A stretch of 64,000 nucleotides of DNA from Trinickia dabaoshanensis (GCF_002879885.1 NZ_PNYA01000022.1:1-64000), one strand, 5' to 3'. Positions 51,342-60,864 are shown, numbered from the stretch's first letter. Numbers and translations are program-made. The notes: a model not told the origin generated them from the letters alone.

Positions 51342-51934
51342 CGTGCGCCTCCTTGCTCAGGCACCGCGAGCGCAGCCGCGATCGCGGCATCGTAGGTGCC
51401 GTCGATCAGAACGAACAGCATCCGGCAGGGACGGCCCGACCGATTCGCCCAGGCATGATTGGTCCCACGCTGGATCACCACGCTGCCCGGTGCCAGCGCA
51501 ACCTCGGCATCGTCGAGAATCAACGTCATTTCGCCTTCGATCACCACGCCATAGTCGATCGACTCGGTGCGATGCATCAGCGGATGAGGGGAGTCGGCTT
51601 TGACCGTCGACGCCGCCGCGTCGCCGACTTCGCTGAACGCCGCGTGCATCTTCGCCGCGCCATGCGCGAGGAATTCCGGCGTATCGGGCGGAATATCGAC
51701 GAAGCGCATGCGCGTGCCGCGCTTCGGCGGGGGCAGCACGAGCGCGCCCGTCGTCGGATCCGGTGCGTTGTTCACGGCAGCCGGCGTCTCCGACGTACTC
51801 CATACTTCGTGGAATACCGTGCCCGGAATCGCGGCGATTTCCGCAACGGTCGGGAGCGGACCGTCGGATGCGACGACTGCTCGGCCGTCGGCATCGTGCC
51901 CGGTCACCACACGGCGTATCGCCGGAAAGGTCAT
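51338..51934 (-). CDS. Cupin-domain protein
   Basis: The 198-residue protein has a C-terminal cupin barrel: HRTESIDYGVVIEGEMTLIL, then APGSVVIQRGTNHAWANRSG, with metal-binding His/Glu residues. The N-terminal half (PGTVFHEVWSTSETP, FVDIPPDTPE) matches small cupins found in aromatic-degradation operons. It may be a dioxygenase or an isomerase. ATGA overlaps with the cyclase-family stop fix the start at 51934. Confidence 0.78.
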   Translation of the reverse strand: MTFPAIRRVVTGHDADGRAVVASDGPLPTVAEIAAIPGTVFHEVWSTSETPAAVNNAPDPTTGALVLPPPKRGTRMRFVDIPPDTPEFLAHGAAKMHAAFSEVGDAAASTVKADSPHPLMHRTESIDYGVVIEGEMTLILDDAEVALAPGSVVIQRGTNHAWANRSGRPCRMLFVLIDGTYDAAIAAALAVPEQGGAR

Positions 51935-52746
51935 GATGCACTCCCCGCATCGTTTGCATCGAAGATTGCAACCGCACGCGTCCATCCGGCCGAAGCGGCC
52001 CGGATCTTGTGCGGGAAGCAACTGATCGTAAAGCCGGTCGGCGGCAATGCTTCGAGGTTGTGCAGCTTCTCCAAGTGGCAATAGCCGATGTCGCGCCCCG
52101 CCTTGTGCCCTTCCCAGATCAACGACATATCGCCCGTCTCCGCGATCTTTTTCGCCGTATACGAGAACGGCGCATCCCAACTCCAAGCATCCGTGCCGGT
52201 CAGGCGAACCCCGCGCTCCAGCAGATACAGGGTCGCCTCATAGCCCATACCGCAGCCCGCGTTGACATAATCGCCGTGCCCATAGCGAGCTCCGGCCCGC
52301 GTGTTGACGACGACGATATCGAGCGGCTGCAATGCATGACCGATGCGTGCGAGTTCCGCCTCGACATCGGCGGCGGTGACCACGTAGCCGTCCGCGAAAT
52401 GCCGAAAATCGAGCTTCACCCCCGGCTGAAAGCACCATTCGAGCGGAACCTGATCGATCGTAATGGAAGGCTTCGCTTCGCCGAGTTTCGCGTCCATCGT
52501 CGAATGGAAATGCCAGGGCGCGTCGAGGTGCGTGCCGCTGTGAGTCGTGAGCGTGACCCACTCGGCGGCAGCCGCCTCGCCGTCCGGATAGTCCTCGGGT
52601 TTCGTGCCGGGCAGCATCGACATGAATTCAGGCAGCGTATCGGCGTGCTTCTGGTAGGTGATCTTCGGCGCAAGCGGCGGCGGATCGGAAAGAACGTCGT
52701 TCTCCAAATAGATCGAGAGGTCGACGAATCGGCGCATGGGTTTCAC
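51931..52746 (-). CDS. Cyclase/kynurenine formamidase-family metal hydrolase
   Basis: The 271-residue protein has the family motif HSGTHLDAPWHF, preceded by FVDLSIYLEND. GHGDYVNAGCGMGYEATLYL and the C-terminal GYCHLEKLHNLEALPP follow. Members hydrolyse amides or lactones with a metal centre. A GTG at 52746 with GGAG 7 bases upstream overlaps the MFS stop (GTGA). In a ring-cleavage operon it may open a lactone or remove a formyl group. Confidence 0.82.
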   Translation of the reverse strand: MKPMRRFVDLSIYLENDVLSDPPPLAPKITYQKHADTLPEFMSMLPGTKPEDYPDGEAAAAEWVTLTTHSGTHLDAPWHFHSTMDAKLGEAKPSITIDQVPLEWCFQPGVKLDFRHFADGYVVTAADVEAELARIGHALQPLDIVVVNTRAGARYGHGDYVNAGCGMGYEATLYLLERGVRLTGTDAWSWDAPFSYTAKKIAETGDMSLIWEGHKAGRDIGYCHLEKLHNLEALPPTGFTISCFPHKIRAASAGWTRAVAIFDANDAGSAS

Positions 52747-53948
52747 GCTTGGGCTCCTGATAGCGTGGGGCGGCGTTCGAGCCGCGAGAAGCAGAGCACG
52801 GCGGCGATCGTGACCAGCACCGCCGCGATGCCGAGACTGCCGTAGCCCGACTGCTTGACGAGCGTGCCGCCGAGCACGGGGCCGATCGCCGCGCCCGTCA
52901 TCAGCATCGCCGGGGTCGCGGCGACGGCGCGGCCGGTTCTGTCGATGCGGGCCAGCATGCCGAACGCGAAGGTATGCGTGAAGATCATGACCGCGGCAAA
53001 AACCGAGGTCGCCAGCGCGTACGGCGCGAACGCCAGGCTTTGCGTAATGATCACGGCGAGCACCGCCTGTGCAACCGGCCCTGCCTGCACGACCCTGCTG
53101 CCGGCAATCCGCGTTTCGAGCAGCCCGGCGACCGGCGCGGGAAACAGGTTCACGAACCCGAGCGCGATCAGCGTTGCCGTTACGGCGGGCAGACCGAAAC
53201 CACGGTCGAGGCCGATGCGCTGAACGAAGCTGAACAGCATCGCCTGCGTCAGCGCCATGCACCCGACGCCCAGCATGCCAAACCATACGGCGCGCTCGAA
53301 ACGGGGTTCCTCGGCCACGGCCGTATTGCGTTCCGCCCTCAGCGACGGAAAAGCGAACGCGCATGCAATCGCGGCAACGCCCATGACGCCCGCGAAGACG
53401 CGAAACAGCGTCGGGCCGCCATGCGCCGCGATCAGCCCCGGCGTGGCGCCGAGAAACGCGATGGCGAAAAGGCCCAGCGCGAGGCCTGCGATCGCAAACA
53501 GGCGGTGCGGCTTGCGGCTACGGCCGATCGTACCGTGCGTGAAGCTCAGCGCACATCCGACAGCGAGGCCGGCAACGGTGTGCAGCACGGCCATCGCCGG
53601 ATAGCCGCCGGCCGACACCACGCCGAGAAAGGCGAGCGCCGCGATGCCGAAACCGATGGCCGCCATCGTGCGCGCCGGCAAGCGATTCAAGCGCGGCGAA
53701 AAGAACAGGCTGCTCGCGACGGCGCCGGACAGGAACAGCGTGGCTAGCAAGCCGGCTTGCTGCGGATCGAGCCCGTATGCACCGATCAACGTGCCGACCC
53801 AGACCGGCAAAGCGACCAGATCGACCATGCCTGCGCAATGCGCAATCATCAATGCGGCTATACCGAGCGTGCCGAGCTGCCCGGCCGCGTCGGCTTCGGC
53901 CGCCGAATCGCCATGTACCGGGACCGCGGAAGAAAGATTCGCTTTCAT
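52743..53948 (-). CDS. MFS transporter of the meta-cleavage operon
   Basis: The 401-residue protein has twelve hydrophobic segments: LMIAHCAGMVDLVALPVWVG in the first, HTVAGLAVGCALSFTHGTIG in the fourth and fifth, and TPAMLMTGAAIGPVLGGTLV near the end. It probably imports the operon's aromatic substrate. No substrate-specific motif is recognised. Confidence 0.83.
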   Translation of the reverse strand: MKANLSSAVPVHGDSAAEADAAGQLGTLGIAALMIAHCAGMVDLVALPVWVGTLIGAYGLDPQQAGLLATLFLSGAVASSLFFSPRLNRLPARTMAAIGFGIAALAFLGVVSAGGYPAMAVLHTVAGLAVGCALSFTHGTIGRSRKPHRLFAIAGLALGLFAIAFLGATPGLIAAHGGPTLFRVFAGVMGVAAIACAFAFPSLRAERNTAVAEEPRFERAVWFGMLGVGCMALTQAMLFSFVQRIGLDRGFGLPAVTATLIALGFVNLFPAPVAGLLETRIAGSRVVQAGPVAQAVLAVIITQSLAFAPYALATSVFAAVMIFTHTFAFGMLARIDRTGRAVAATPAMLMTGAAIGPVLGGTLVKQSGYGSLGIAAVLVTIAAVLCFSRLERRPTLSGAQA

Positions 53949-53963
53949 CGTGTCTCCGCTCGG

Positions 53964-55094
53964 TCAGATCGGTTGCGCGAGACGCATGAGTGTCTCGCGC
54001 ATGATGCGTTCGTGTTCCGCCTTGTCGCCGCCTGCTATCTCGATCTCGCCGAGACGCCCGGAGTTTTCCACGACCATGCGGCAGCGTTCCCAGCGACGTG
54101 CCTGGAACGCCTCCAATGCGGCCTCAACCGTCGCGTGACGCCCGAGTTCCTCGGCGAGGACGATCGCATCCTCGATGCCGATACCCGCCCCCGCCGCCAT
54201 ATGCGGCGTGGTGGCATGCACCGCGTCGCCGACCAGTGCCACGCGTGAGCGGAACCAGGGCATCGGCACCAGGAGGCTTTCGAGCGGGCGGTAGTTGCAC
54301 TGCGATTGCGGCCCGAGCTGCGCACGAATGGACTGCAGCAGCGGCACATCGAACGGCGCCAACAAATCCGACAGCATGCGCGGCCATTCGGCGGGGTCGA
54401 TGTGTTCGTTCGTCGGCCTGTCCTCGGTGACGAAGAGATACATCTGATCGGGCGAGACCGGATTGACGCCCGCCTTAACTCGCGACCCTAACCACATCGT
54501 CGCGCAGGCGATATCCGCAGGCCGCCGCACCACGGCGCGCCACACGCCTTGTCCGGTATAGCGCGGCTTCGGCGCATCGGGGAACAAAGCTTCGCGCACT
54601 TTCGAATAGAGACCGTCGGCCCCTACCACGAGGTCGTAGCTGTCCTGCGTCCCATCCGTGAATTGCACGTCCACCCGGTCGTCACGCTGCGCAATCCGCG
54701 AAAACGTGCAGCCTAGACGCACGCGTGCACCCGCCGCGATCATAGCTTTGGCCAGAATGTCCGCGAGGACCGGACGCATGATCGCGCCGCCTCCGGGCAC
54801 ATCCTCCCCGGCCACGCGCGGCGTGGGCAGCGTGCCGATCGGATGGCCGTTCGCGGTGAACAGGTTCACACCGTCGCCGCCGTAACCGCGTTCGAGGAAA
54901 GCGTCGAGCACGCCGATCGTGCGCAGCGCGCGCAGCGTCGGACCGCCGATGCTGATGCCGGCGCCGTACGAGCGCCAGCCCGGGTCGATCTCGGCGAGCT
55001 CGACCGTGAGGCCGAGCTTCGCGCATTGGATCGCCGTCGCCATGCCGGAGAAACCTCCGCCGATGACGAGGACGCGTTGAATAGGGGCGGTCAT
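53964..55094 (-). CDS. FAD-dependent aromatic ring monooxygenase
   Basis: The 376-residue class A flavoprotein hydroxylase has the FAD motif VIGGGFSGMATAI, the DG motif LVVGADGLYSKVREA and the GD motif LVGDAVHATTPHMAAGAG. It resembles salicylate/3-hydroxybenzoate hydroxylases and would make the dihydroxy ring for the extradiol dioxygenase in the same operon. 15 bases separate it from the MFS gene. Confidence 0.88.
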   Translation of the reverse strand: MTAPIQRVLVIGGGFSGMATAIQCAKLGLTVELAEIDPGWRSYGAGISIGGPTLRALRTIGVLDAFLERGYGGDGVNLFTANGHPIGTLPTPRVAGEDVPGGGAIMRPVLADILAKAMIAAGARVRLGCTFSRIAQRDDRVDVQFTDGTQDSYDLVVGADGLYSKVREALFPDAPKPRYTGQGVWRAVVRRPADIACATMWLGSRVKAGVNPVSPDQMYLFVTEDRPTNEHIDPAEWPRMLSDLLAPFDVPLLQSIRAQLGPQSQCNYRPLESLLVPMPWFRSRVALVGDAVHATTPHMAAGAGIGIEDAIVLAEELGRHATVEAALEAFQARRWERCRMVVENSGRLGEIEIAGGDKAEHERIMRETLMRLAQPI

Positions 55095-55147
55095 TCGAGT
55101 GTCTCCTTCTTACGTCCGGTTCTAAGTCCGGTGAATGTGTTTGCTAT

Positions 55148-55501
55148 TCATATCGCGATCAGCACGATATCGCCGTCGCTCGTCACTTCGATTTCCACGG
55201 GCACGAGCCGCTGACCGAGGCAAGGCCCGAGCAGGCACTCGCCGCTCGCAATATCGAATTGGGCACCGTGCGCGTGGCAGACGATGCGCGTGCCGTCTCC
55301 GTTCAGATAAGCGTCCTTGCGCCAGGCCATCTGCGTATTGCCGAAGTGCGGACAGGCGTCGCGATAGGCGTGAAGCTCCGCGCCGCGCCGCACGACGAAC
55401 AGCGTATCGCGTCCCGCTTTGCCCGGATCGAAGCCTCGCGCGCCGGGATCGGGCAGATCGTCGACGTCCGCGAGACGCACCGGCGGGATTGGCTTGGACA
55501 T
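55148..55501 (-). CDS. Rieske [2Fe-2S] ferredoxin-like protein
   Basis: The 117-residue protein has Cys50-x-His52 (DACPHFG) and Cys75-x2-His78 (IVCHAHG), a full Rieske site with an unusually long separation loop. It may supply electrons or act as a small redox partner. No reductase or oxygenase alpha subunit is encoded nearby, so the partner is unknown. Confidence 0.85.
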   Translation of the reverse strand: MSKPIPPVRLADVDDLPDPGARGFDPGKAGRDTLFVVRRGAELHAYRDACPHFGNTQMAWRKDAYLNGDGTRIVCHAHGAQFDIASGECLLGPCLGQRLVPVEIEVTSDGDIVLIAI

Positions 55502-55520
55502 GGTGGCGTGAAGTGCGTGG

Positions 55521-56471
55521 TCAATCCGCTTTGGCGCCAGCCGCCGGCGGACCGCCCGGCGCCCACTTCTCGCGGTGCTGGAACAGGAACAGTTGCGACG
55601 CGTCTGCGCCCATCGGCGCCTCGCGCGCAGTCCACGCGACGTCATGCAAATCCATGTCGGCGTCGTACTCGACGTGACACCCGAGCGGGCTGTTGAAGTA
55701 CCAGAACCAGTTGGAGCCGAAGCGGTGCCGCCCCGGTCCCCAAAACGATTGGTAGCCCTTCTCGACGAAACGCGCGCCGGCTTGCAGCACTTCGGTCGGT
55801 CCGCCCATATGAAACGTGAAGTGCTCGCAGCCCTTCATGAACGGCGGCGTCTGGATCATGAATAGCGTGTGATGGTCGAGCGTGCCGGCCGGCTGCAGGA
55901 ACGGGCCGACACCCGTGAAGCGGTCCGTGCAGCGAAAGCCGAGACGTTCCACATAGAACGCTTCAGCCTTTGCGGCATCGGGCACGAAGTAGACGACGTG
56001 AGAGAGCGTGCGCGGAGTGAGCTCGGCATCGTCGCTGACCGCCACGACGTTCGGCGCGCGCTGCGCCGGCGCACCGGGCGAGTTCACCTGCTCCGCGGCC
56101 AAGGACAGCGCGCGGCGCGCGGTCACTTGGAAGCCGAGCGCAAAGCCCATGTCGTCGGCCGATTCGATCGAGCCATCGGCCAATACGCGCACTTCGCGAT
56201 CGCGGCGCAGTTCGGCGGCGATCGCATCGAGCGCCGCGGTATCCGCCACGCCGTAGATCGTCTTGCGCAGCATGCTCGCCGTCCCGAGTGCGGGCGGTAA
56301 GCCGGAAGCGTCACGGTGCGCGATTTCGATGCCCGTGCCGTCGAGTGCCTCGAAGCGGCCGCCGGTATCGTCGCAGCGAACCGGCACCAGACCGTAATCG
56401 ATCAGATACGTGGTGCAGGCAGCGACGTCGTCCACGCCGAAGACGAGCGTATCGGGTCCAAGAATGTCCAT
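55521..56471 (-). CDS. Type I extradiol ring-cleavage dioxygenase (VOC fold)
   Basis: The 316-residue protein has two VOC halves. In the C-terminal half the metal triad is His158 (LSHVVYFV), His217 (CEHFTFHMG) and Glu268 (GCHVEYDAD), with the DHHTLFMI motif before the second ligand, as in BphC-type enzymes. It would cleave a catechol-like ring next to one hydroxyl. The start at 56471 is inferred from domain length; upstream readings add no domain. Confidence 0.82.
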   Translation of the reverse strand: MDILGPDTLVFGVDDVAACTTYLIDYGLVPVRCDDTGGRFEALDGTGIEIAHRDASGLPPALGTASMLRKTIYGVADTAALDAIAAELRRDREVRVLADGSIESADDMGFALGFQVTARRALSLAAEQVNSPGAPAQRAPNVVAVSDDAELTPRTLSHVVYFVPDAAKAEAFYVERLGFRCTDRFTGVGPFLQPAGTLDHHTLFMIQTPPFMKGCEHFTFHMGGPTEVLQAGARFVEKGYQSFWGPGRHRFGSNWFWYFNSPLGCHVEYDADMDLHDVAWTAREAPMGADASQLFLFQHREKWAPGGPPAAGAKAD

Positions 56472-56503
56472 GTGATATGCGTGCCGATGAAAAGTTGAAT
56501 AGG

Positions 56504-57664
56504 TCAAAGTGCGGTGCGTCCGCCGAGCGTTTCGGCGACCCAATCGGCGATGAAGTGCCCCGCGTTGATCGAGTTGTCGAAGCTCGAGTGCTGTACACCA
56601 CCTTCGCGTTCCGTGAAGATCTTCAGCTCTCGCTTCGGGCTGTTCACGAGCTGTTCATACGTACGGTGCGCCCAGGAGACCGGGATCTGCGAATCCTTGG
56701 AGCCATGCGTGACGAGGAACGGCACTTTGATGCGATCGAGCACACCGTCGAGATGGACGTCCTCGGCGATGCGCATGAAGTCGTCGATGTCTTTCGCGCC
56801 CCAAACCCAACGGACGTGCTCCCAGTAATGCGGCACAGGGAAGTTGCCTTCGCGCTGCAGGCGCTTTTTTTGCACGTCGCGCCAGTCGTGGTTGGCACCC
56901 CACACCACACCGCATGCGAAGCGCGGCTCGAAGGCGACCGCGCGCGGACAGTAGTAGCCGCCCAGCGAAACACCCTCCATGCCGATCCGTTTCGAATCGA
57001 CATCGTCCCGGCCTTCGAGCCAGTCGACGATTCGGCTTGCCCAAACCTCCGAGTTATAGACCGCGTGCAGCCCCTGCAAACGCAGGGCTTCGCCTGTGCC
57101 GGGCTGGTCGACGATCAGCGAGGACACACCGCGCCGCGCGAGCCACGCAGGCAGACCCACCAAGTACTTCATTTCCTTGGTCGAATCGAGCCCGTTCACT
57201 TGCACGAGCAGCGGGTCGCGCCCGCCGGCATGCGTCGCTTTCACGAGCAGGCCGGCCAACTGCTTGTCGCCGTATGGAATCGTGACCCGTTCGCAGTTCT
57301 CGCCGCAAAGCGCGATCCCTTTGCCGAACGTATCGAGCGAGCGGCGGTACAGGTCGATGCGCCCCGGTGCATCGTGTGCCAGCATCCGCTCGGCCGTGAT
57401 CAGATAAATCGCGGCCCGCTTGTATTTCTCGCCCGCCGACAACAGCCGCCCTCGCGCTTCGTCTTCCCGCGCAAGATCGCAAAGCCGATCGGCCGTCTCC
57501 AGCCACGCATCTCGAAACGCGCGGGTCCCCTGCGCATCCGGCTGCTTGGCCGCCTCTTGCAGGGGCGCGCACATTTGCGCTATTTCGCCGATGCGCGCGC
57601 CCATTTCGATCGCGAGATTGACGGACAAATCCCAAACGTAGTTCGTAGGAAAGTAACGAAACAT
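56504..57664 (-). CDS. Alpha/beta C-C hydrolase (2,6-dihydroxypseudooxynicotine hydrolase-like)
   Basis: The 386-residue protein has an N-terminal helical cap domain (to about residue 130) and an alpha/beta core with the nucleophile Ser233 in GVSLGGYYCPRA, Asp324 in THGSKDSQIP and His359 in GVQHSSFD. This layout matches the DHPON hydrolase class that cleaves C-C bonds in ring-degradation intermediates. It follows the outer-membrane protein gene and precedes the dioxygenase. Confidence 0.83.
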   Translation of the reverse strand: MFRYFPTNYVWDLSVNLAIEMGARIGEIAQMCAPLQEAAKQPDAQGTRAFRDAWLETADRLCDLAREDEARGRLLSAGEKYKRAAIYLITAERMLAHDAPGRIDLYRRSLDTFGKGIALCGENCERVTIPYGDKQLAGLLVKATHAGGRDPLLVQVNGLDSTKEMKYLVGLPAWLARRGVSSLIVDQPGTGEALRLQGLHAVYNSEVWASRIVDWLEGRDDVDSKRIGMEGVSLGGYYCPRAVAFEPRFACGVVWGANHDWRDVQKKRLQREGNFPVPHYWEHVRWVWGAKDIDDFMRIAEDVHLDGVLDRIKVPFLVTHGSKDSQIPVSWAHRTYEQLVNSPKRELKIFTEREGGVQHSSFDNSINAGHFIADWVAETLGGRTAL

Positions 57665-57758
57665 GGCTGATTGCGTTGGTTAAAAATGGTGGATCGCCCG
57701 ATGGCGGCATCGATGAAACGGCTTCACTCACGTACGCGCATGGCCTCGGTGGTACTGT

Positions 57759-58673
57759 CTATCCTTTACGCCCGAAGCCCGGCCATAACGGGATGGCGAT
57801 GTTCAGCCAGATGCTGCTGCTCTTGGCCGTATTCACGGCATAGAACCCGTGCTGATAGTTGAGGTTGACGTTCCAGGTTCTAGCGTCGTAGACGACCGAC
57901 GGGCCGATGCCGAACGTCTTCATCCGATTGCCCACGTTCACGCCGTTCGCCTTGTCGTCGCCGAACTGATTCAAATACGCCCCAACCACGCCGAGCTTCC
58001 ACGGACCGAAGTTCCAGCCGGCATTGAACTCAGCCACGTAGCCGTCGCCCGAGCGATAGTTCGTCGCGCCGTTCTTCGAGTTGAGCAAAAAGCGATTCTC
58101 GATGCCGACGTCGATGCCGTTAGGAACGTTGTAGCGAACGGCGAGCACCGGTTGGACCGAGGTGTAACCCACCGCGACGCTCGGTTTGACGGGGCTGTAG
58201 GAACCCGTTTCGAAGGCGAAATCGATGCCCGACGCGATCGCCAGGTTCGGCGAGAGGTGCCATTGCAGCAGTACCGGCGTCAACGTGATGTTGCTTAGGC
58301 CGTTCTGCGTGTTCGACTGTCCGAAAACGCTCGTATGCAGCGACACGACCGGAATCACCAACTGCGTATAGACGTTCGCGCCAACGAGGTGAAACGGATA
58401 GGACACCAGCAGACGCGTAGTTGCCGAATACACCGAGGTACGGAATGGAATCGGCAGCTTTTTGCCGTCATTGCCGTAAAGACCGTTCGCGAACGTGTAG
58501 TTGAACTGCTCCAACGCGAATAACCCGGGAATCGGCGGCAAGTTGGCGATGTTCGTGCCGACCGCGCCGGCCGGATAAGGGGAAACGCCACTCTCGAATG
58601 CCTGTGCTTCTTTCATCGAACCGGCGGCCAACATCATGCAGCCGGCGACGGCCGCGATCAGCTTCTTGGGCAT
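57759..58673 (-). CDS. MetA/SphA-type outer-membrane channel of aromatic degradation operons
   Basis: The protein has a signal peptide starting MPKKLIAAVAGCMMLAAG and ending near AQAF, then a beta-barrel of the Phenol_MetA_deg family (SPYPAGAVGTN, LVSYPFHLVGANVYTQLVI, NLAIASGIDFAFETG). It probably brings hydrophobic aromatic substrates through the outer membrane. The start at 58673 gives a clean signal peptide; a start at 58745 has the stronger Shine-Dalgarno (GAGGAG) and adds 24 residues. Confidence 0.82.
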   Translation of the reverse strand: MPKKLIAAVAGCMMLAAGSMKEAQAFESGVSPYPAGAVGTNIANLPPIPGLFALEQFNYTFANGLYGNDGKKLPIPFRTSVYSATTRLLVSYPFHLVGANVYTQLVIPVVSLHTSVFGQSNTQNGLSNITLTPVLLQWHLSPNLAIASGIDFAFETGSYSPVKPSVAVGYTSVQPVLAVRYNVPNGIDVGIENRFLLNSKNGATNYRSGDGYVAEFNAGWNFGPWKLGVVGAYLNQFGDDKANGVNVGNRMKTFGIGPSVVYDARTWNVNLNYQHGFYAVNTAKSSSIWLNIAIPLWPGFGRKG

Positions 58674-59003
58674 CGATGCCTTTCGTCCGGCCGTCCGATG
58701 GAAGGCGTCGCCCCCCTCGGTGGGCGCTTCGCATGGGATCTTCATTTCGTCTCCTCGACCTAGGGGCGCCTGCGCCGCCTGGTGTCTCTTTGATAGTGGA
58801 AAGCCCGGTGCGAACGGACGGCGTACGGCGGTCCGTTCGCACCGAAGTGCCTGACGCGGGCCTCTCGATGCGACGGTGCACGCCATACCGCTTCGAGATG
58901 CGGTGTCCTATCCGGGTTTATCGCCATGACGGCACTGCATCGACCCCAAGCACGGCACTAGGTTAAGATAGGTCGAGGTACCCTAAAAATGGATTCGATC
59001 CAT

Positions 59004-59020
59004 TGCCGATATCGACGGCA
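59004..59020. promoter_or_regulatory. Palindrome in the LysR divergent promoter region
   Basis: TGCCG-ATATCGA-CGGCA lies 49 bases before the LysR start and faces the meta-cleavage operon on the other side. The position suits a LysR operator. Confidence 0.45.
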
Positions 59021-59069
59021 TCAATACTTTCAGGCTAAACCCTGATACGCGTGAGCGGAGACAGCACGC

Positions 59070-59996
59070 ATGCGGTTCAACAAGCTCGACCTCAACTTGC
59101 TCGTGGCGCTCGATGCCCTTTTGAGCGAACAGAACATCAGCCGGGCCGCCGAAAAGATCCATTTGAGCCAATCGGCGATGAGCAACGCGCTGGCGCGGTT
59201 GCGCGAATACTTCAACGACGAGTTGCTCGTGCAGGTCGGTCGCAAGATGGAGCCGACGCCGCGCGCCGAAACCCTCAGGGAGCCCGTGCGCGATATTCTC
59301 GTGCGTGTCGACGCGACGGTGGCGGCGCAGCCCGAATTCGCGCCGGCGCAAGCAAGCCGCCTCTTCCGTCTGTTCGTCTCTGACTACACCATGACGACGC
59401 TGATGCCGCACCTGTTCAAGCTCGCCTATGAACAGGCGCCGCACATCCGCTTCGATCTGCGGCCGCAAATCGCCCACCCCCATCGCGCGCTGGAGCGCGG
59501 GGAAGCGGACCTGTTGATCATTCCGAAGGAGTTTTGCTCGACCGAGCATCCTGCCGACTTGCTGCTCGAAGAGACGTATTGCTGCGTGGTATGGGACCGG
59601 AGCCCGCTCGCACGGGGTGAGATGACGCACGAGCGATATATGGCGGCAGGCCATGTCGTGGTCCAGGTCGGAGATGGACAGGCGGTGCTCTCGGACTGGT
59701 TCATCGAGCGCCTGGGCGTCGTGAGGCGAGTGGAGGCGAGTACCTACAGCTTCGTGTCGCCACCCTATTTGCTGGTCGGCACGGACCGCATCGCCACCAT
59801 GCACCGGCGGCTCGCCGAAGAAGCCTCGCGCAGCCTTCCGATCGTGCTGCGCGACGTGCCGATCGCCGTACCTACCATGGAGCAGTTCATGCAATGGCAC
59901 AAGCACCGCACGTTGGACCCCGGGCTCACTTGGTTGCGTGGGCTATTGAAAAAGGCCGTCACGGCGATGGACGAAGCACGCCACGAGGCTCGCTGA
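59070..59996 (+). CDS. LysR-family regulator of the meta-cleavage operon
   Basis: The 308-residue LTTR has the N-terminal HTH LVALDALLSEQNISRAAEKI followed by HLSQSAMSNALARLREYFND, of the NodD/NahR type, and a C-terminal effector domain. It is divergent from the MetA-type gene with a 324-base gap. That makes it the likely activator of the whole 58745-49354 operon in response to its aromatic substrate. Confidence 0.88.
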   Translation: MRFNKLDLNLLVALDALLSEQNISRAAEKIHLSQSAMSNALARLREYFNDELLVQVGRKMEPTPRAETLREPVRDILVRVDATVAAQPEFAPAQASRLFRLFVSDYTMTTLMPHLFKLAYEQAPHIRFDLRPQIAHPHRALERGEADLLIIPKEFCSTEHPADLLLEETYCCVVWDRSPLARGEMTHERYMAAGHVVVQVGDGQAVLSDWFIERLGVVRRVEASTYSFVSPPYLLVGTDRIATMHRRLAEEASRSLPIVLRDVPIAVPTMEQFMQWHKHRTLDPGLTWLRGLLKKAVTAMDEARHEAR

Positions 59997-60090
59997 AACG
60001 GGGCCGCTGCGGTCCGCGGTGACCGGCGACCTGCCAAGATCGCCCGTAGGCTAGAGCCGGCAGCCCGATACGCAACGCGAAGTCAGTCCG

Positions 60091-60663
60091 TCAAAAAAGC
60101 CTCGGCGTGCCGACCCAAACGAGCGTGGTTTCGGTCTTCCCGGTATTGGACCAACTGTGCGGCACCGTCGATTCGTAGTGCGCGCTATCGCCCGCGTAAA
60201 GCGCGAACGTCTTGCCTTCCAGCGTCAACGACATTTCACCCGAAATGACATAGACGAATTCCTCACCTGCGTGCGTCGTCACCTCCGCCGAGGGTTGCCC
60301 CGGGGGCAATCGCACCAGAATGCTTTCCAGTTGACTGCCGACCGACGAGTTCGTGAGCCGAGCGAATAGATCGGTCGAATCGGCGAAGCTGAAAAAACGC
60401 AATTGCCCCGATCGCCTCACCGAGCGTTCCTCGCTCGGCGTATCGACAAAGTACTGAAGCGTGACGCCCAGCGCGGTGGCGATACCGGCGAGGGACGTCA
60501 GCGACGGGGTGGCCAAACCGCGTTCGACTTGCGACAGAAACGGCTTCGAGATTCCTGCCACCGTTGCCGTTTCATCGAGCGTTTTATGCAACCGGTGCCG
60601 CAGCGCTCGGATCTTGCTGCCTAAATCCGCAGCTTGGCGGGCACTTTCGACGTTCAAAACCAT
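60091..60663 (-). CDS. XRE-cupin regulator (PuuR/SutR type)
   Basis: The 190-residue protein has the N-terminal HTH (LGSKIRALRHRLHKTLDETA, VAGISKPFLSQVERGLATPS) and the C-terminal small cupin (HAGEEFVYVISGEMSLTLEG, then YAGDSAHYESTVPHSW). Such regulators sense small metabolites. No target gene is next to it; it stands alone between the LysR and argP genes. Confidence 0.88.
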   Translation of the reverse strand: MVLNVESARQAADLGSKIRALRHRLHKTLDETATVAGISKPFLSQVERGLATPSLTSLAGIATALGVTLQYFVDTPSEERSVRRSGQLRFFSFADSTDLFARLTNSSVGSQLESILVRLPPGQPSAEVTTHAGEEFVYVISGEMSLTLEGKTFALYAGDSAHYESTVPHSWSNTGKTETTLVWVGTPRLF

Positions 60664-60864
60664 AGGAAATGCACTGCTCGCAGTGGTTGGGGAAGACCGC
60701 TAGTTATGCGGCGCTGAGCGCCCGTTGCGTCTTCGCGCAACGTTCTTACCGGGTAGACAAAGCACTCTATGTTGCCAGAATCCGAAGGTCTTACGCAAAA
60801 AGGACGTGACTTATGAGGGTTTACCGTAGCTTACCAATGCCCAACCGATAAGGCGATAAGGCCG

